A DNA stretch of 64,000 nt. Origin: Bog-756 sp963703145 (GTDB lineage Bacteria; Actinomycetota; Acidimicrobiia; Acidimicrobiales; RAAP-2). The stretch spans positions 1-64,000 of the forward strand of contig OY969793.1 of assembly GCA_963703145.1 (NCBI GenBank). The letters are read 5' to 3'. The notes beneath the pieces were generated by a model that worked only from the letters and a program-made list of their open reading frames with translations, was not told the DNA's origin and searched no databases. This document shows, one piece after another, positions 53,255 through 63,032 of the stretch. A program made the translations under genes and the position numbers. Numbering within the stretch: position 1 is the first letter of the stretch; each line of letters begins with the position of its first letter.

Positions 53255-54607
53255 GTGAGCGCTGCCGTACCGCTCAATTGGTATGGCGTCCTCCTGGTCG
53301 TCACGGCCGTCTCCGCCTGGGTGCTGACCTTCCCGGTCCGCCGGCTCGCCGTGCAGATCGGGTACGTGGCTCAGCCCGACGAGCGCAAGGTCCACCAGTC
53401 GGTCACCCCCCAGTCCGGCGGGGTGGCCATGTTCTTAGCCCTCTTGGTGGCCTGGGCGGTGGCCGCGTCGATCCCGGCCCTGTCCCCCCTGTTCCAGGGA
53501 TCGTCCGAGCCCCTCGGGCTCCTGCTCGGGGCCACGGTCATCTTCGTGGTCGGGATCATCGACGACCTCCGGGACATGTCGGCGCCGGCCAAGGTGGCCG
53601 GCGAGGTGCTGGCCGCCACCGTCCTCTACTTCATGGGCGTGACCTGGTTCCAGTTCAAGATCCCGTTGGCCGGCCTCGTCCAGCTCTCGCCGGAGTGGAC
53701 CCCGCTGCTCACCGCTCTGTGGGTCATCGCCATCACCAACGCCGTGAACCTCATCGACGGCCTCGACGGCCTGGCCGCCGGCGTGGTGGCCATCGCGTCG
53801 GGGGCCCTGGCCGTCTACGGGCTGCACCTCCAGCATCTCGGGACCCTGCCCGCCGACAACATCGGTCCCTTGATCGCCGTGGTGACCTGCGGGATCTGCC
53901 TGGGGTTCCTGCCCCACAACTTCCATCCGGCCCGGGTGTTCATGGGCGACGCCGGAGCGCTGCTGCTCGGACTGTTGATGGCCGCCTCCACCATGCTCAT
54001 CGGGGGCCGAGCCGTCACGACCAGCGCGGTCAACGGGGTGGCGGCCCACACCGGGCAGACCTACTTCTTCTTCGCCCCCCTGTTCATCCCGTTCTTCATC
54101 CTCGGCGTGCCCATCGTCGACATGGCCTTCGCCTTCGTGCGGCGCACCGCCAACCGGACCGGCTTCGCCACGCCCGACAAGAACCACCTGCATCACCGAC
54201 TGCTCCGCCTGGGCCACGGCCACCGTCGCAGCGTGCTGATCCTGTGGGCCTGGACGGTGCTGTTGTCCGGGTTCATCCTGTTCCCGCTCTACATCTCGAG
54301 CGTCAATGCCATCATCCCCTTTGGAGCGCTGGCCCTGGGGGTCGTGCTCTACACCCTCTTCCACCCCTCGCTCCGCCGCCAGGCCGATGGGGAGCCCGAA
54401 GGAGAGGGCGACGGGTCGTCCGACGGGACCCCCGTTGACCAGGCACCCGAGGGACAGGCGGACCTCCTTCAGGCGGGCGGAGATCCGGGCGGATCGGGCA
54501 CCGACTACCCCGCCGACCAGGCCGGCAGCCCGTCCGACCGCCCCGTGCCGCGTCCGGCGGCCACCCCGGTCACGGCCGCCACCACCGGCCGGCGCATCGA
54601 ACTGTAA
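53255..54607 (+). CDS. wecA: Undecaprenyl-phosphate GlcNAc-1-phosphate transferase family (WecA/Rfe-like)
   Basis: 450 residues from GTG 53255, about 10 membrane segments. Asp-rich motif GIIDDLRD, AVNLIDGLDGLAAG, HNFHPARVFMGDAGALLLG and the C-terminal loop ATPDKNHLHHRLLRLGHGHR with the HIHH-type catalytic His cluster. Loads a sugar-1-phosphate on undecaprenyl phosphate, the first step of wall or surface polysaccharide. The acidic Gly/Ser-rich C-terminal tail of about 75 residues is extra. Confidence 0.92.
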   Translation: MSAAVPLNWYGVLLVVTAVSAWVLTFPVRRLAVQIGYVAQPDERKVHQSVTPQSGGVAMFLALLVAWAVAASIPALSPLFQGSSEPLGLLLGATVIFVVGIIDDLRDMSAPAKVAGEVLAATVLYFMGVTWFQFKIPLAGLVQLSPEWTPLLTALWVIAITNAVNLIDGLDGLAAGVVAIASGALAVYGLHLQHLGTLPADNIGPLIAVVTCGICLGFLPHNFHPARVFMGDAGALLLGLLMAASTMLIGGRAVTTSAVNGVAAHTGQTYFFFAPLFIPFFILGVPIVDMAFAFVRRTANRTGFATPDKNHLHHRLLRLGHGHRRSVLILWAWTVLLSGFILFPLYISSVNAIIPFGALALGVVLYTLFHPSLRRQADGEPEGEGDGSSDGTPVDQAPEGQADLLQAGGDPGGSGTDYPADQAGSPSDRPVPRPAATPVTAATTGRRIEL

Positions 54608-54808
54608 ACGGAGTGTTTCCTACGTTTTGCCGCCACCGGCGCGGAAGTGCGATGATGCTTCCCGTGAATTGCAGGCCGGTTGCCACGTCACCGGGCATCG
54701 AGCGGGTCCTCCACTCGACTGGCTACGACAGCCGAACCACTGCGTGAATTCAGGAACGACTCGTGAATCCCCACACTCCCAGACACCCTGACGCGGCCCG
54801 ACCCGACC

Positions 54809-55057
54809 ATGGACGACGCCATCCCGCCATCGGATCCGGGGCACCGGTCCCACCAGGAGCCGGCAGTGGGGCTCGGAGCCGTCGAGTTCTTGACCCTGGG
54901 GCTCACCGTGGCGGTCACCCTCGTGGCCTTCGGGGCTCTCGGGTTCGTCGCGGACCGCTGGCTCGGCACGAGTCCCTGGTTCACCATGGTGGGGCTGTTG
55001 CTCGGCATCGCCGCGGCCGTCACGCTCACCATCTCTCGCGTGCGCAAGTACCTGTGA
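54809..55057 (+). CDS. AtpZ/AtpI-like small membrane protein
   Basis: 82 residues with two membrane segments (about 30-50 and 55-74; FGALGFVADRWLGTSPWFTMVGLLLGIAAAV), the pattern of AtpZ/small AtpI-like proteins of ATP synthase operons, proposed to assist c-ring assembly or Mg/Ca transport. No strong ribosome site precedes ATG 54809. Confidence 0.75.
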   Translation: MDDAIPPSDPGHRSHQEPAVGLGAVEFLTLGLTVAVTLVAFGALGFVADRWLGTSPWFTMVGLLLGIAAAVTLTISRVRKYL

Positions 55058-55115
55058 GATCGGCGGAACCGGTACCAGTAGCCGCCGTCACGGCGAGCGG
55101 GGTATAGGGACAACC

Positions 55116-55616
55116 ATGTTCGCCCACTTCACCCTGCCCAACGTGCCCGATGTGGCCCGCCGGACCGTCTCGATGGTCCTGGTGGTGGGCGTGGCCGCCT
55201 TCGTCGCCTCGATCTCCTTCGACAAGCTGCTGCTCGGCGTCGGGGCCTGCATCGGACTCGGGCTCGGCACCCTCAACTTCCGGATGATCGGCAACTCGGT
55301 GGCCAAGGTCACCGCCAGCGGCGTGGCCAACAAGCGCCGGCCGCTGGCCATCAACACCTTCGGCCGGTTGGGCATCATCACCGTGGTGACCCTCGGGCTC
55401 ATGACCTTCTCGCACGAGCTGGGCTTCGGCATTCTGGCCGGACTGGCCGTGTTCCAGGTCATCCTGCTGGCCAATGTGGCCCGCTCCATGGCCAAGCAGG
55501 GACCGATGACCTCCATCGAGGACGTGATCAACGCCAACGTGGTCGATGACAACATCGGTCACCCGGCTACCCACCCACCTCTCGGGACGCCCGAGGACAA
55601 CCGAGGCGGAGGCTGA
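55116..55616 (+). CDS. atpI: ATP synthase protein I-like (AtpI)
   Basis: 166 residues, four membrane segments with GTLNFRMIGNSV and NTFGRLGIITVVTLGLM, resembling AtpI. The C-terminal 35 residues are polar. 5 nt before atpB, so part of the operon. AtpI sequences are weakly conserved, hence moderate certainty. Confidence 0.75.
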   Translation: MFAHFTLPNVPDVARRTVSMVLVVGVAAFVASISFDKLLLGVGACIGLGLGTLNFRMIGNSVAKVTASGVANKRRPLAINTFGRLGIITVVTLGLMTFSHELGFGILAGLAVFQVILLANVARSMAKQGPMTSIEDVINANVVDDNIGHPATHPPLGTPEDNRGGG

Positions 55617-55621
55617 TCGCC

Positions 55622-56440
55622 ATGGGACTCGGAGGCCATCTCATCACCACCCCGATGCTCGGGATCGACATCACCCCGGGCATCCACCCCCAGGTCAAGC
55701 TGGGCCCGCTGACCATCGACGTCGACATCGTCTGGGCCACCCTGATCGCTGCCGCCATCGTGATCACCATGGGCCTCATCCTGCGCAAGAAGGCCACCAA
55801 CGGGGTCCCGGGCAAGTTCCAGCTGCTCTGGGAACTGGCCGTGGGCGCAGTCCAAAAGCAGGTGGACGACACCATCGGCCCCCGTGGGGCAAACGTCGTG
55901 CCGCTGGCACTGACCCTGTTCATCTTCATCTTCACCTGCAACCTGTTCGAGGTGCTGAGCATCGGCAGTCCCTATGACTGGCTGCCCGCCCCGACCAGCG
56001 ACGTGAACCTGCCCCTGGCCATGGCCCTCACCGTCATCGTCCTGGTGCACCGGGCCGCCATCAAGAACCGTGGGGTCGGCGGGTACTTCAAGCACTACGT
56101 CACCCGCCCGTTCCCCCCCAAACTGTTCTTCGTCAACGCCTTCATGAACGGTGTGGAAGAGCTCGTCAAGCCGGTCACACTGACGCTTCGTCTGTTCGGC
56201 AACCTCTTCGCCGGCGGCCTGATGCTCTCGCTGCTGGCATCCCTGGTCATCTGGAAGCTCGGCGCCGTCCCCATCGGTGGCATCCTGTCCGTGCCGTTCA
56301 CGGTGGTCTGGAAGCTCTTCGACATGGCCATCGGCGCGATCCAGGCGTTCATCTTCGCCCTGTTGACCATCCTCTACTTCGACACCGCCATGGCACCCGA
56401 CGAGGCCCACGCCGAGTCCGGCAACGTCATCAACGGCTAG
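55622..56440 (+). CDS. atpB: ATP synthase Fo subunit a
   Basis: 272 residues. Conserved LVKPVTLTLRLFGNLFAGGLML contains the essential Arg facing the c-ring; MALTVIVLVHRAAIKNRG and IGAIQAFIFALLTILYFDTAM complete the family. Forms the proton half-channels. Confidence 0.95.
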   Translation: MGLGGHLITTPMLGIDITPGIHPQVKLGPLTIDVDIVWATLIAAAIVITMGLILRKKATNGVPGKFQLLWELAVGAVQKQVDDTIGPRGANVVPLALTLFIFIFTCNLFEVLSIGSPYDWLPAPTSDVNLPLAMALTVIVLVHRAAIKNRGVGGYFKHYVTRPFPPKLFFVNAFMNGVEELVKPVTLTLRLFGNLFAGGLMLSLLASLVIWKLGAVPIGGILSVPFTVVWKLFDMAIGAIQAFIFALLTILYFDTAMAPDEAHAESGNVING

Positions 56441-56476
56441 ATCTCAACGACAACCCCCACAAAGGAGAAGGTTCCA

Positions 56477-56740
56477 ATGGCAGCAGACGCATCACTGGAC
56501 AGTGCGATCAAGATCGCCGGTGCCATGGTCGGCGCTGGGCTCGCACTCGGCGGAGGCGCCGTCGGCGCATCCATCGGCGACGGGCTGGCCGGCTCACAGA
56601 CCATCGCCGGCGTGGCCCGCAACCCCGAGGCCCAGGGCCGCCTGACCACCATCATGTTCCTGACCGTGGGTCTGTGCGAGGCCGCCTACTTCATCAACCT
56701 GGTCTTCGCCGCCCTGTTCGTCTTCTCCCTGGGCAAGTAA
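56477..56740 (+). CDS. atpE: ATP synthase Fo subunit c
   Basis: 87 residues, hairpin of two membrane helices with the polar loop GVARNPEAQGRL. The ion-binding carboxylate is Glu68 in GLCEAAYF; the following residue is Ala and the helix-1 Gln of sodium-type rings is missing, so a proton-type ring is expected. Good AAGGAGAAGG ribosome site, suggesting high expression. Confidence 0.97.
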   Translation: MAADASLDSAIKIAGAMVGAGLALGGGAVGASIGDGLAGSQTIAGVARNPEAQGRLTTIMFLTVGLCEAAYFINLVFAALFVFSLGK

Positions 56741-56836
56741 CTCCTGTGACGCCGGTCGGCCGACGACTCCGGGCGACGCCTGAGCTGGCGTCTAGCACCG
56801 GCTTCCCGCCGTCCACTCCCAACCCCGTGAACAAGG

Positions 56837-57391
56837 ATGACCATCGTGACGCTCGCCACCAGTAATTTCCTCGTCCCCAATGGGACCTTCATCGTGGTGC
56901 TCCTGGCCTTCCTCGTGGTGGTGTGGGTCATCGGCAAAAAGGTCCTGCCCGTGCTCAACAAGGCCCTGACCGAGCGCCAGGACCAGATTCGTGGTGAGTT
57001 GGAGGCGGCCGACAAGGCCAAGGCCGACGCCGAGGACGCTGACGCAGAACGACGGGCCGCCCTGGAGCAGGCCCGGGTCCAGGCCCGCGAGATCGTGGCC
57101 CAGGCCAACACGACCGCCGAGCGTGCCGTGGCCAGTGCCGAGGAGCGGGCCAACAAGGCCGCCGCCCGCATCATGGCCGCCGCCGACGCCGAGGTGGCCA
57201 CCGCTCGCCAGGCCGCCGTGGAAGGGGTCACCGCCCGCGTCGGGGAGATTGTCCTGGCCGCCGCCGAGCGGGTCATCGGTCGAGAGATCCAGGCCGCCGA
57301 CCATCAGGACCTCATCGACGAGGCCATCGCCGCGGTGCGGGCCGAGTCCAGCTCGGGAGCCGCTGCTGGGGCCGCCGGGGGTAGTCGGTGA
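56837..57391 (+). CDS. atpF: ATP synthase Fo subunit b
   Basis: 184 residues: one N-terminal membrane segment (about 11-30, VLLAFLVVVWVIG) and a long Ala/Glu/Arg-rich helix for the peripheral stalk. 4-nt overlap with atpH. Confidence 0.94.
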   Translation: MTIVTLATSNFLVPNGTFIVVLLAFLVVVWVIGKKVLPVLNKALTERQDQIRGELEAADKAKADAEDADAERRAALEQARVQAREIVAQANTTAERAVASAEERANKAAARIMAAADAEVATARQAAVEGVTARVGEIVLAAAERVIGREIQAADHQDLIDEAIAAVRAESSSGAAAGAAGGSR

Positions 57392-58324
57392 ACCCAGCCC
57401 TCCAGGGCTATCTGGCCGCCATGGAGGAGTCGCTGGCCGAGGCCAACGCCCTCGAGGAGGCCGCGTCCGAGCTCCACGCCGTGGCCGCGCTGATCGACTC
57501 CAGCAACGAGCTGGCGTTGGCCATCAACGACGGCTCGGTGCCGGTGGCGTCCCGCCGCGCCGTCCTCGACGATCTGTTGGAGGGCAAGGTCCGGTCCGAG
57601 GTGCACCGACTGGTGCATCAGGCGGTGACCGCGGTGCCGGCCTCCGAGTTGGAGGCGGCTTTCCACTGGCTGGCCGCCCAGGTCCGGATCACCGCCACCC
57701 ACGGCCCCGCCGGCGACGGCGTCGTCGACGACGAGGGCGTCCTCGGTCGCCTGGGGTCGCGCAACCGGGTGTCGGGCTACGCCGCCGCCGTGTTCGAAGA
57801 GGTCACCATCGCCGAGCTGGAGGAGATCGAGGACCAGCTGTTCCGCTTCGCTCGCACCGTCCAGAACAGCCGACCCCTCCGCCGTGCGCTGGGCGACCGC
57901 GACCTGCCCGTGGCGCTGCGCCAAGAGGTGATCGCCCAGCTCTTCGGCGACCAGGTCCTGCCGGCCACGGCCCGACTGGCCGCCTATGCCGTCCAGGGCG
58001 GGCGGGCCCGCGACATCGTGGCCACCCTCGACGCCCTGGTCGAGGACGCCGCCCGGGCCCGGGGCTGGCGCGTGGCCCGCGTGCAGTCGGCCGACCAGGT
58101 GGACGGTGCCCAGCGCGAGGGGCTGAGTGAGGCCCTGGCACGGCTGGCCGGCAACCCGGTGGAGCTGCAGGTGACCATCGACCCCCATCTCCTGGGCGGG
58201 GTGGTGGTCCAGGTGGGCGATCTCCTCGTCGACGGCAGCGCCCGCCACCGTTTGGACGAATTGAAGGAGCACCTCCTCGTCTCCGAGGCGGCCTACCAGA
58301 TTCCCGAGGGAAGGAAACCAGCCG

Positions 58325-58332
<8 letters not shown>
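57388..58332 (+). CDS. atpH: ATP synthase F1 subunit delta, with an extra N-terminal helical domain
   Basis: 314 residues against about 180 in most bacteria. The C-terminal part (about 125-305) is a full delta subunit (FRFARTVQNSRPLRRALGD, LARLAGNPVELQVTIDPHLLGGVVVQVGD). The first 110 residues repeat the delta N-terminal helical pattern (LEEAASELHAVAALIDSSNE, SRRAVLDDLLEGKV). Long delta forms also occur in other actinobacteria such as streptomycetes. Here it is not fused to subunit b. It overlaps atpA by 8 nt. Confidence 0.93.
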
Positions 58333-59848
<1,516 letters not shown>

Positions 59849-59851
59849 CCG

Positions 59852-60818
59852 ATGGCCGGAGGTCAAGAGCGCATCCTGCGTCGACGGATCAAGAGCATCC
59901 AGTCGACCAAGAAGATCACCAAGGCGATGGAGCTCATCGCCGCCTCCCAGATCGTGCGCGCCCAGGGTCGGATCGCCGCGGCCCGTCCCTATCAGCAGGG
60001 CATGGCCCGCATCGTGCTGGAGACGGCACTGGGTGACCCGCTGGCCGCCGGTCGGCTGCTCGGCACCCCCGAGCAGGTCGAACGGGTGGCGGTCCTCTCG
60101 GTGGTGGCCGACCGCGGGCTGTGTGGCGGCTACAACACCTTCGTCTTCCGGGCGACCGAGCGGCTGCTGCACGGCTTCGACGCCGACGGCACCCAGTGGC
60201 GGCTGTTCACCGTGGGCAAGAAGGCCCAGAGCTACTTCCGCTACCGGGGCCAGGAGGTCGAGCAGTCCTTCACCGGGATGAGCGAGCGGCCCAGCTTCAC
60301 CGACGCCAGGGCCGTGGCGGCGGCCGTGCTCACCCCGTTCATCAACGGCGAGGTGGACCAGGTGATGATCGTCACCACGCGCTTCCTCTCCGCCGGGAGC
60401 CAGAAGGTCGAGGTGCGCCAGCTCCTCCCCCTGATCGATCCCCGGGAGTCGGCCGAGTCCGTCGCCGACCAGCCGGTGGCCTCCGCCGAGGCCGAAGGTC
60501 CCGCGGGCTACACCGAGTTCGAGCCCGATGCCGCCATCCTGCTCGAGACGCTGGCCCCCCGGGCGGCCGAGACCGAGATCTTCGGCGCCCTGCTCGAGGC
60601 GGCGCGCCTCCGAGGTCACCGCCCGCCAGCGGGCCATGGCCGCCGCCACCGACAACGCCGGTGAGCTCATCAAGAAGTACTCGCGGATCATGAACCGGGC
60701 CCGCCAGGACACCATCACCACCGAGATCATGGAGATCGTCGGCGGGGCCGAGGCCCTGCGGGCCGGCGCGGACGACGGCGAGGGCGGCATCGTCATCGAG
60801 GCCAACGTCTCACCATGA
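59852..60818 (+). CDS. atpG: ATP synthase F1 subunit gamma, frameshifted near the C-terminus
   Basis: The N-terminal frame (to 60664) gives RRRIKSIQSTKKITKAMELIA, LSVVADRGLCGGYN and FGALLEAA, then unrelated RLRGHRPPAG. The conserved C-terminal helix continues in another frame: SEVTARQRAMAAATDNAGELI, IMNRARQDTITTEIMEIVGGAEAL, ending at 60818. One extra base within 60599-60608 (GCGGCGCGCC) accounts for the break; removing it restores AAASEVTARQRAM and about 321 residues. Gamma is the rotor shaft and should be essential, so sequencing or assembly error is the simplest explanation. Confidence 0.88.
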
Positions 60819-60892
60819 CCGAACCGACCCTGACCGCCGAGCCCACGAAGGCCCCGTCCGCCGATCCTCGCTCGTCACGCGACCAACGATAG
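60815..60892 (+). CDS. Possible 25-residue peptide ORF between atpG and atpD
   Basis: ATG 60815 overlaps the atpG stop in ATGA and encodes a polar peptide rich in Thr, Pro and Ser (MTEPTLTAEPTKAPSADPRS...). It may only be a chance ORF in the atpG-atpD spacer, which otherwise holds the AGGAAAG ribosome site of atpD. No family known. Confidence 0.15.
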   Translation: MTEPTLTAEPTKAPSADPRSSRDQR

Positions 60893-60906
60893 GAAAGCAC
60901 ACCATC

Positions 60907-62358
60907 ATGACGACCACTGCACCCCAGCCCACCCAGGACAGCGCCGACAACCTCCCCTCCGGACGGGTCGTGGCCATCGCCGGGCCGGTCATCGACGTCG
61001 AGTTCCCTCCCCACTCGCTGCCCGAGATCAATGGCGCCGTCGAGGTCGACGTGACCCTGGAGGGCGTCAAGGAATTGATCGTGGCCGAGGTGGCCCAGCA
61101 GATCGGCGACGGCCGGGTCCGGTGCATCTGCCTCAAGGCCACCGACGGTCTGACCCGGGGTGCCGAGGTGCGCAACCTGGGCCGCGGCCTCCAGGTGCCG
61201 GTGGGCGACGCCGTTCTGGGCCACGTCTTCAACGTCCTGGGCCAGCCCCTCGACACCGACTCCATCGGCGAGGCCGAGGACTACTGGGAGATCCACCGCA
61301 GCGCACCGGCCTTCGACACGCTGGAGCCCCGGGCCGTGATGTTCGAGACGGGCATCAAGGTCATCGATCTGCTCGAGCCCTACGTGCAGGGTGGGAAGAT
61401 CGGCCTGTTCGGGGGCGCGGGTGTGGGCAAGACCGTGCTCATCCAGGAGATGATCAACCGGGTGGCCACCAACCACGGCGGCGTGTCGGTGTTCGCCGGC
61501 GTGGGCGAGCGCACCCGTGAGGGCACCGACCTGTGGATCGAGATGCAGGAGTCGGGCGTCATCGAAAAGGCCGCCCTGGTCTACGGGCAGATGGACGAGC
61601 CCCCAGGTGTCCGCCTCCGGGTGGCGCTGGCCGCCCTCACCATGGCCGAGTACTTCCGGGATGTGAAGAACCAGGACGTGTTGTTGTTCGTGGACAACAT
61701 CTTCCGGTTCGTCCAGGCCGGCTCCGAGGTGTCCACCCTGCTCGGCCGGATGCCCTCGGCCGTGGGCTACCAGCCCACCCTGGCCGACGAGATGGGCCAG
61801 CTCCAGGAGCGCATCACTTCGACCCGGGGCCGGTCCATCACCTCGCTGCAGGCCGTCTACGTCCCGGCCGACGACTACACCGACCCCGCTCCCTTCACCA
61901 CCTTCACCCACCTCGACGCCACCACCGAGCTGTCCCGGGACATCGCCTCACTGGGCATCTACCCGGCCGTCGACCCGCTGTCGTCGACCTCGAACATCCT
62001 GGCCCCCGAGATCGTGGGCGAGCGCCACTACAACGTGGCCCGCCGGGTCCAGGGGGTGCTCCAGCGCTACAAGGAGCTCCAGGACATCATCGCCATCCTC
62101 GGCCTCGACGAGCTCTCCGAGGAGGACCGGGTGACCGTGACCCGGGCCCGCAAGATCCAGCGCTTCTTGTCCCAGCCCTTCAACGTGGGCGAGGTCTTCA
62201 CCGGCCTGAAGGGCGTGACGGTGCCGGTGGCCGAGACCGTGGAGAGCTTCGAGGCCCTGGTCAACGGGGAGCTCGACGAGGTACCCGAGCAGGCGTTCCT
62301 CAACGTGGGTGGCGCCGAGGCGGCGCTGGCCAAGGCCCACGCCTTAGAGAACGACTGA
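60907..62358 (+). CDS. atpD: ATP synthase F1 subunit beta
   Basis: 483 residues: Walker A GGAGVGKT, catalytic Glu in GVGERTREG, DNIFRFVQAGSEVS, and SSTSNILAPEIVG. Catalytic subunit. ATG 60907 with AGGAAAG upstream. Intact, in contrast to atpG. Confidence 0.97.
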   Translation: MTTTAPQPTQDSADNLPSGRVVAIAGPVIDVEFPPHSLPEINGAVEVDVTLEGVKELIVAEVAQQIGDGRVRCICLKATDGLTRGAEVRNLGRGLQVPVGDAVLGHVFNVLGQPLDTDSIGEAEDYWEIHRSAPAFDTLEPRAVMFETGIKVIDLLEPYVQGGKIGLFGGAGVGKTVLIQEMINRVATNHGGVSVFAGVGERTREGTDLWIEMQESGVIEKAALVYGQMDEPPGVRLRVALAALTMAEYFRDVKNQDVLLFVDNIFRFVQAGSEVSTLLGRMPSAVGYQPTLADEMGQLQERITSTRGRSITSLQAVYVPADDYTDPAPFTTFTHLDATTELSRDIASLGIYPAVDPLSSTSNILAPEIVGERHYNVARRVQGVLQRYKELQDIIAILGLDELSEEDRVTVTRARKIQRFLSQPFNVGEVFTGLKGVTVPVAETVESFEALVNGELDEVPEQAFLNVGGAEAALAKAHALEND

Positions 62359-62376
62359 TCGGGGCTCTGCACCGTC

Positions 62377-62913
62377 ATGGCCGACAGCACTCTGTTCACC
62401 GTCAACCTGGTCACCCCCGAGCGCGTCCTCGTCACGGGGCTCGCATCCGAGGTGATGCTCCGCACCGGCAACGGTGACGCCACCTTCCTGGCCGGCCACA
62501 CTCCCCTGGTGGGGACGGTCGAGCCCGGCGTGGTCCGGGTGGTCCGGGACGAGGGCGACGAGCTGCGGGTGGCCACCCACGGCGGCTTCGTCCAGGTCGA
62601 GCTGCGCGTGGGAGCGGCCGGGGACGATGAGGCTGACCTGCCGGCATCCCGGGTGACCCTCCTGATCGGCGTGGCCGAGCTGGCCGAGGAGATCGACGTG
62701 GATCGGGCCGGGGTGGCCCTGGAGGGTGCCGAGGCCCGACTGGCCGAGCTGGCCGGTGCCGGGCGCTCCACGGGCGCCGGTTCGTCGTCGGCGGGTGAAC
62801 CCGACGAGCCCGATACCGAGGTGCTGGAGGCCGAGGCCGACCGCCTGAGGGCCCAGGTCCGCCTGGAGGCGGTCGAGGTCCCGTCGGGCGCCACCGCCGG
62901 CGCCACCGCCTGA
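62377..62913 (+). CDS. atpC: ATP synthase F1 subunit epsilon
   Basis: 178 residues; beta-sandwich with FTVNLVTPERVLVTG, GDATFLAGHTPLVGTVEPG and ATHGGFVQVE. The C-terminal helical region is interrupted by a Gly/Ser/Glu-rich insertion (about 125-150), making it longer than the usual 130-140 residues. Last gene of the operon. Confidence 0.92.
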   Translation: MADSTLFTVNLVTPERVLVTGLASEVMLRTGNGDATFLAGHTPLVGTVEPGVVRVVRDEGDELRVATHGGFVQVELRVGAAGDDEADLPASRVTLLIGVAELAEEIDVDRAGVALEGAEARLAELAGAGRSTGAGSSSAGEPDEPDTEVLEAEADRLRAQVRLEAVEVPSGATAGATA

Positions 62914-63032
62914 CCGACATCGACGGCATCGGCCCGCGGGCGCGCCGGCCTAGTGCGGTGACGCCTGGGGCTGTTGCCCGGTGGCGACGACGAGAGCCTC
63001 CTAGATCGGAGCGCGGGCCACGTCGCTGATCG

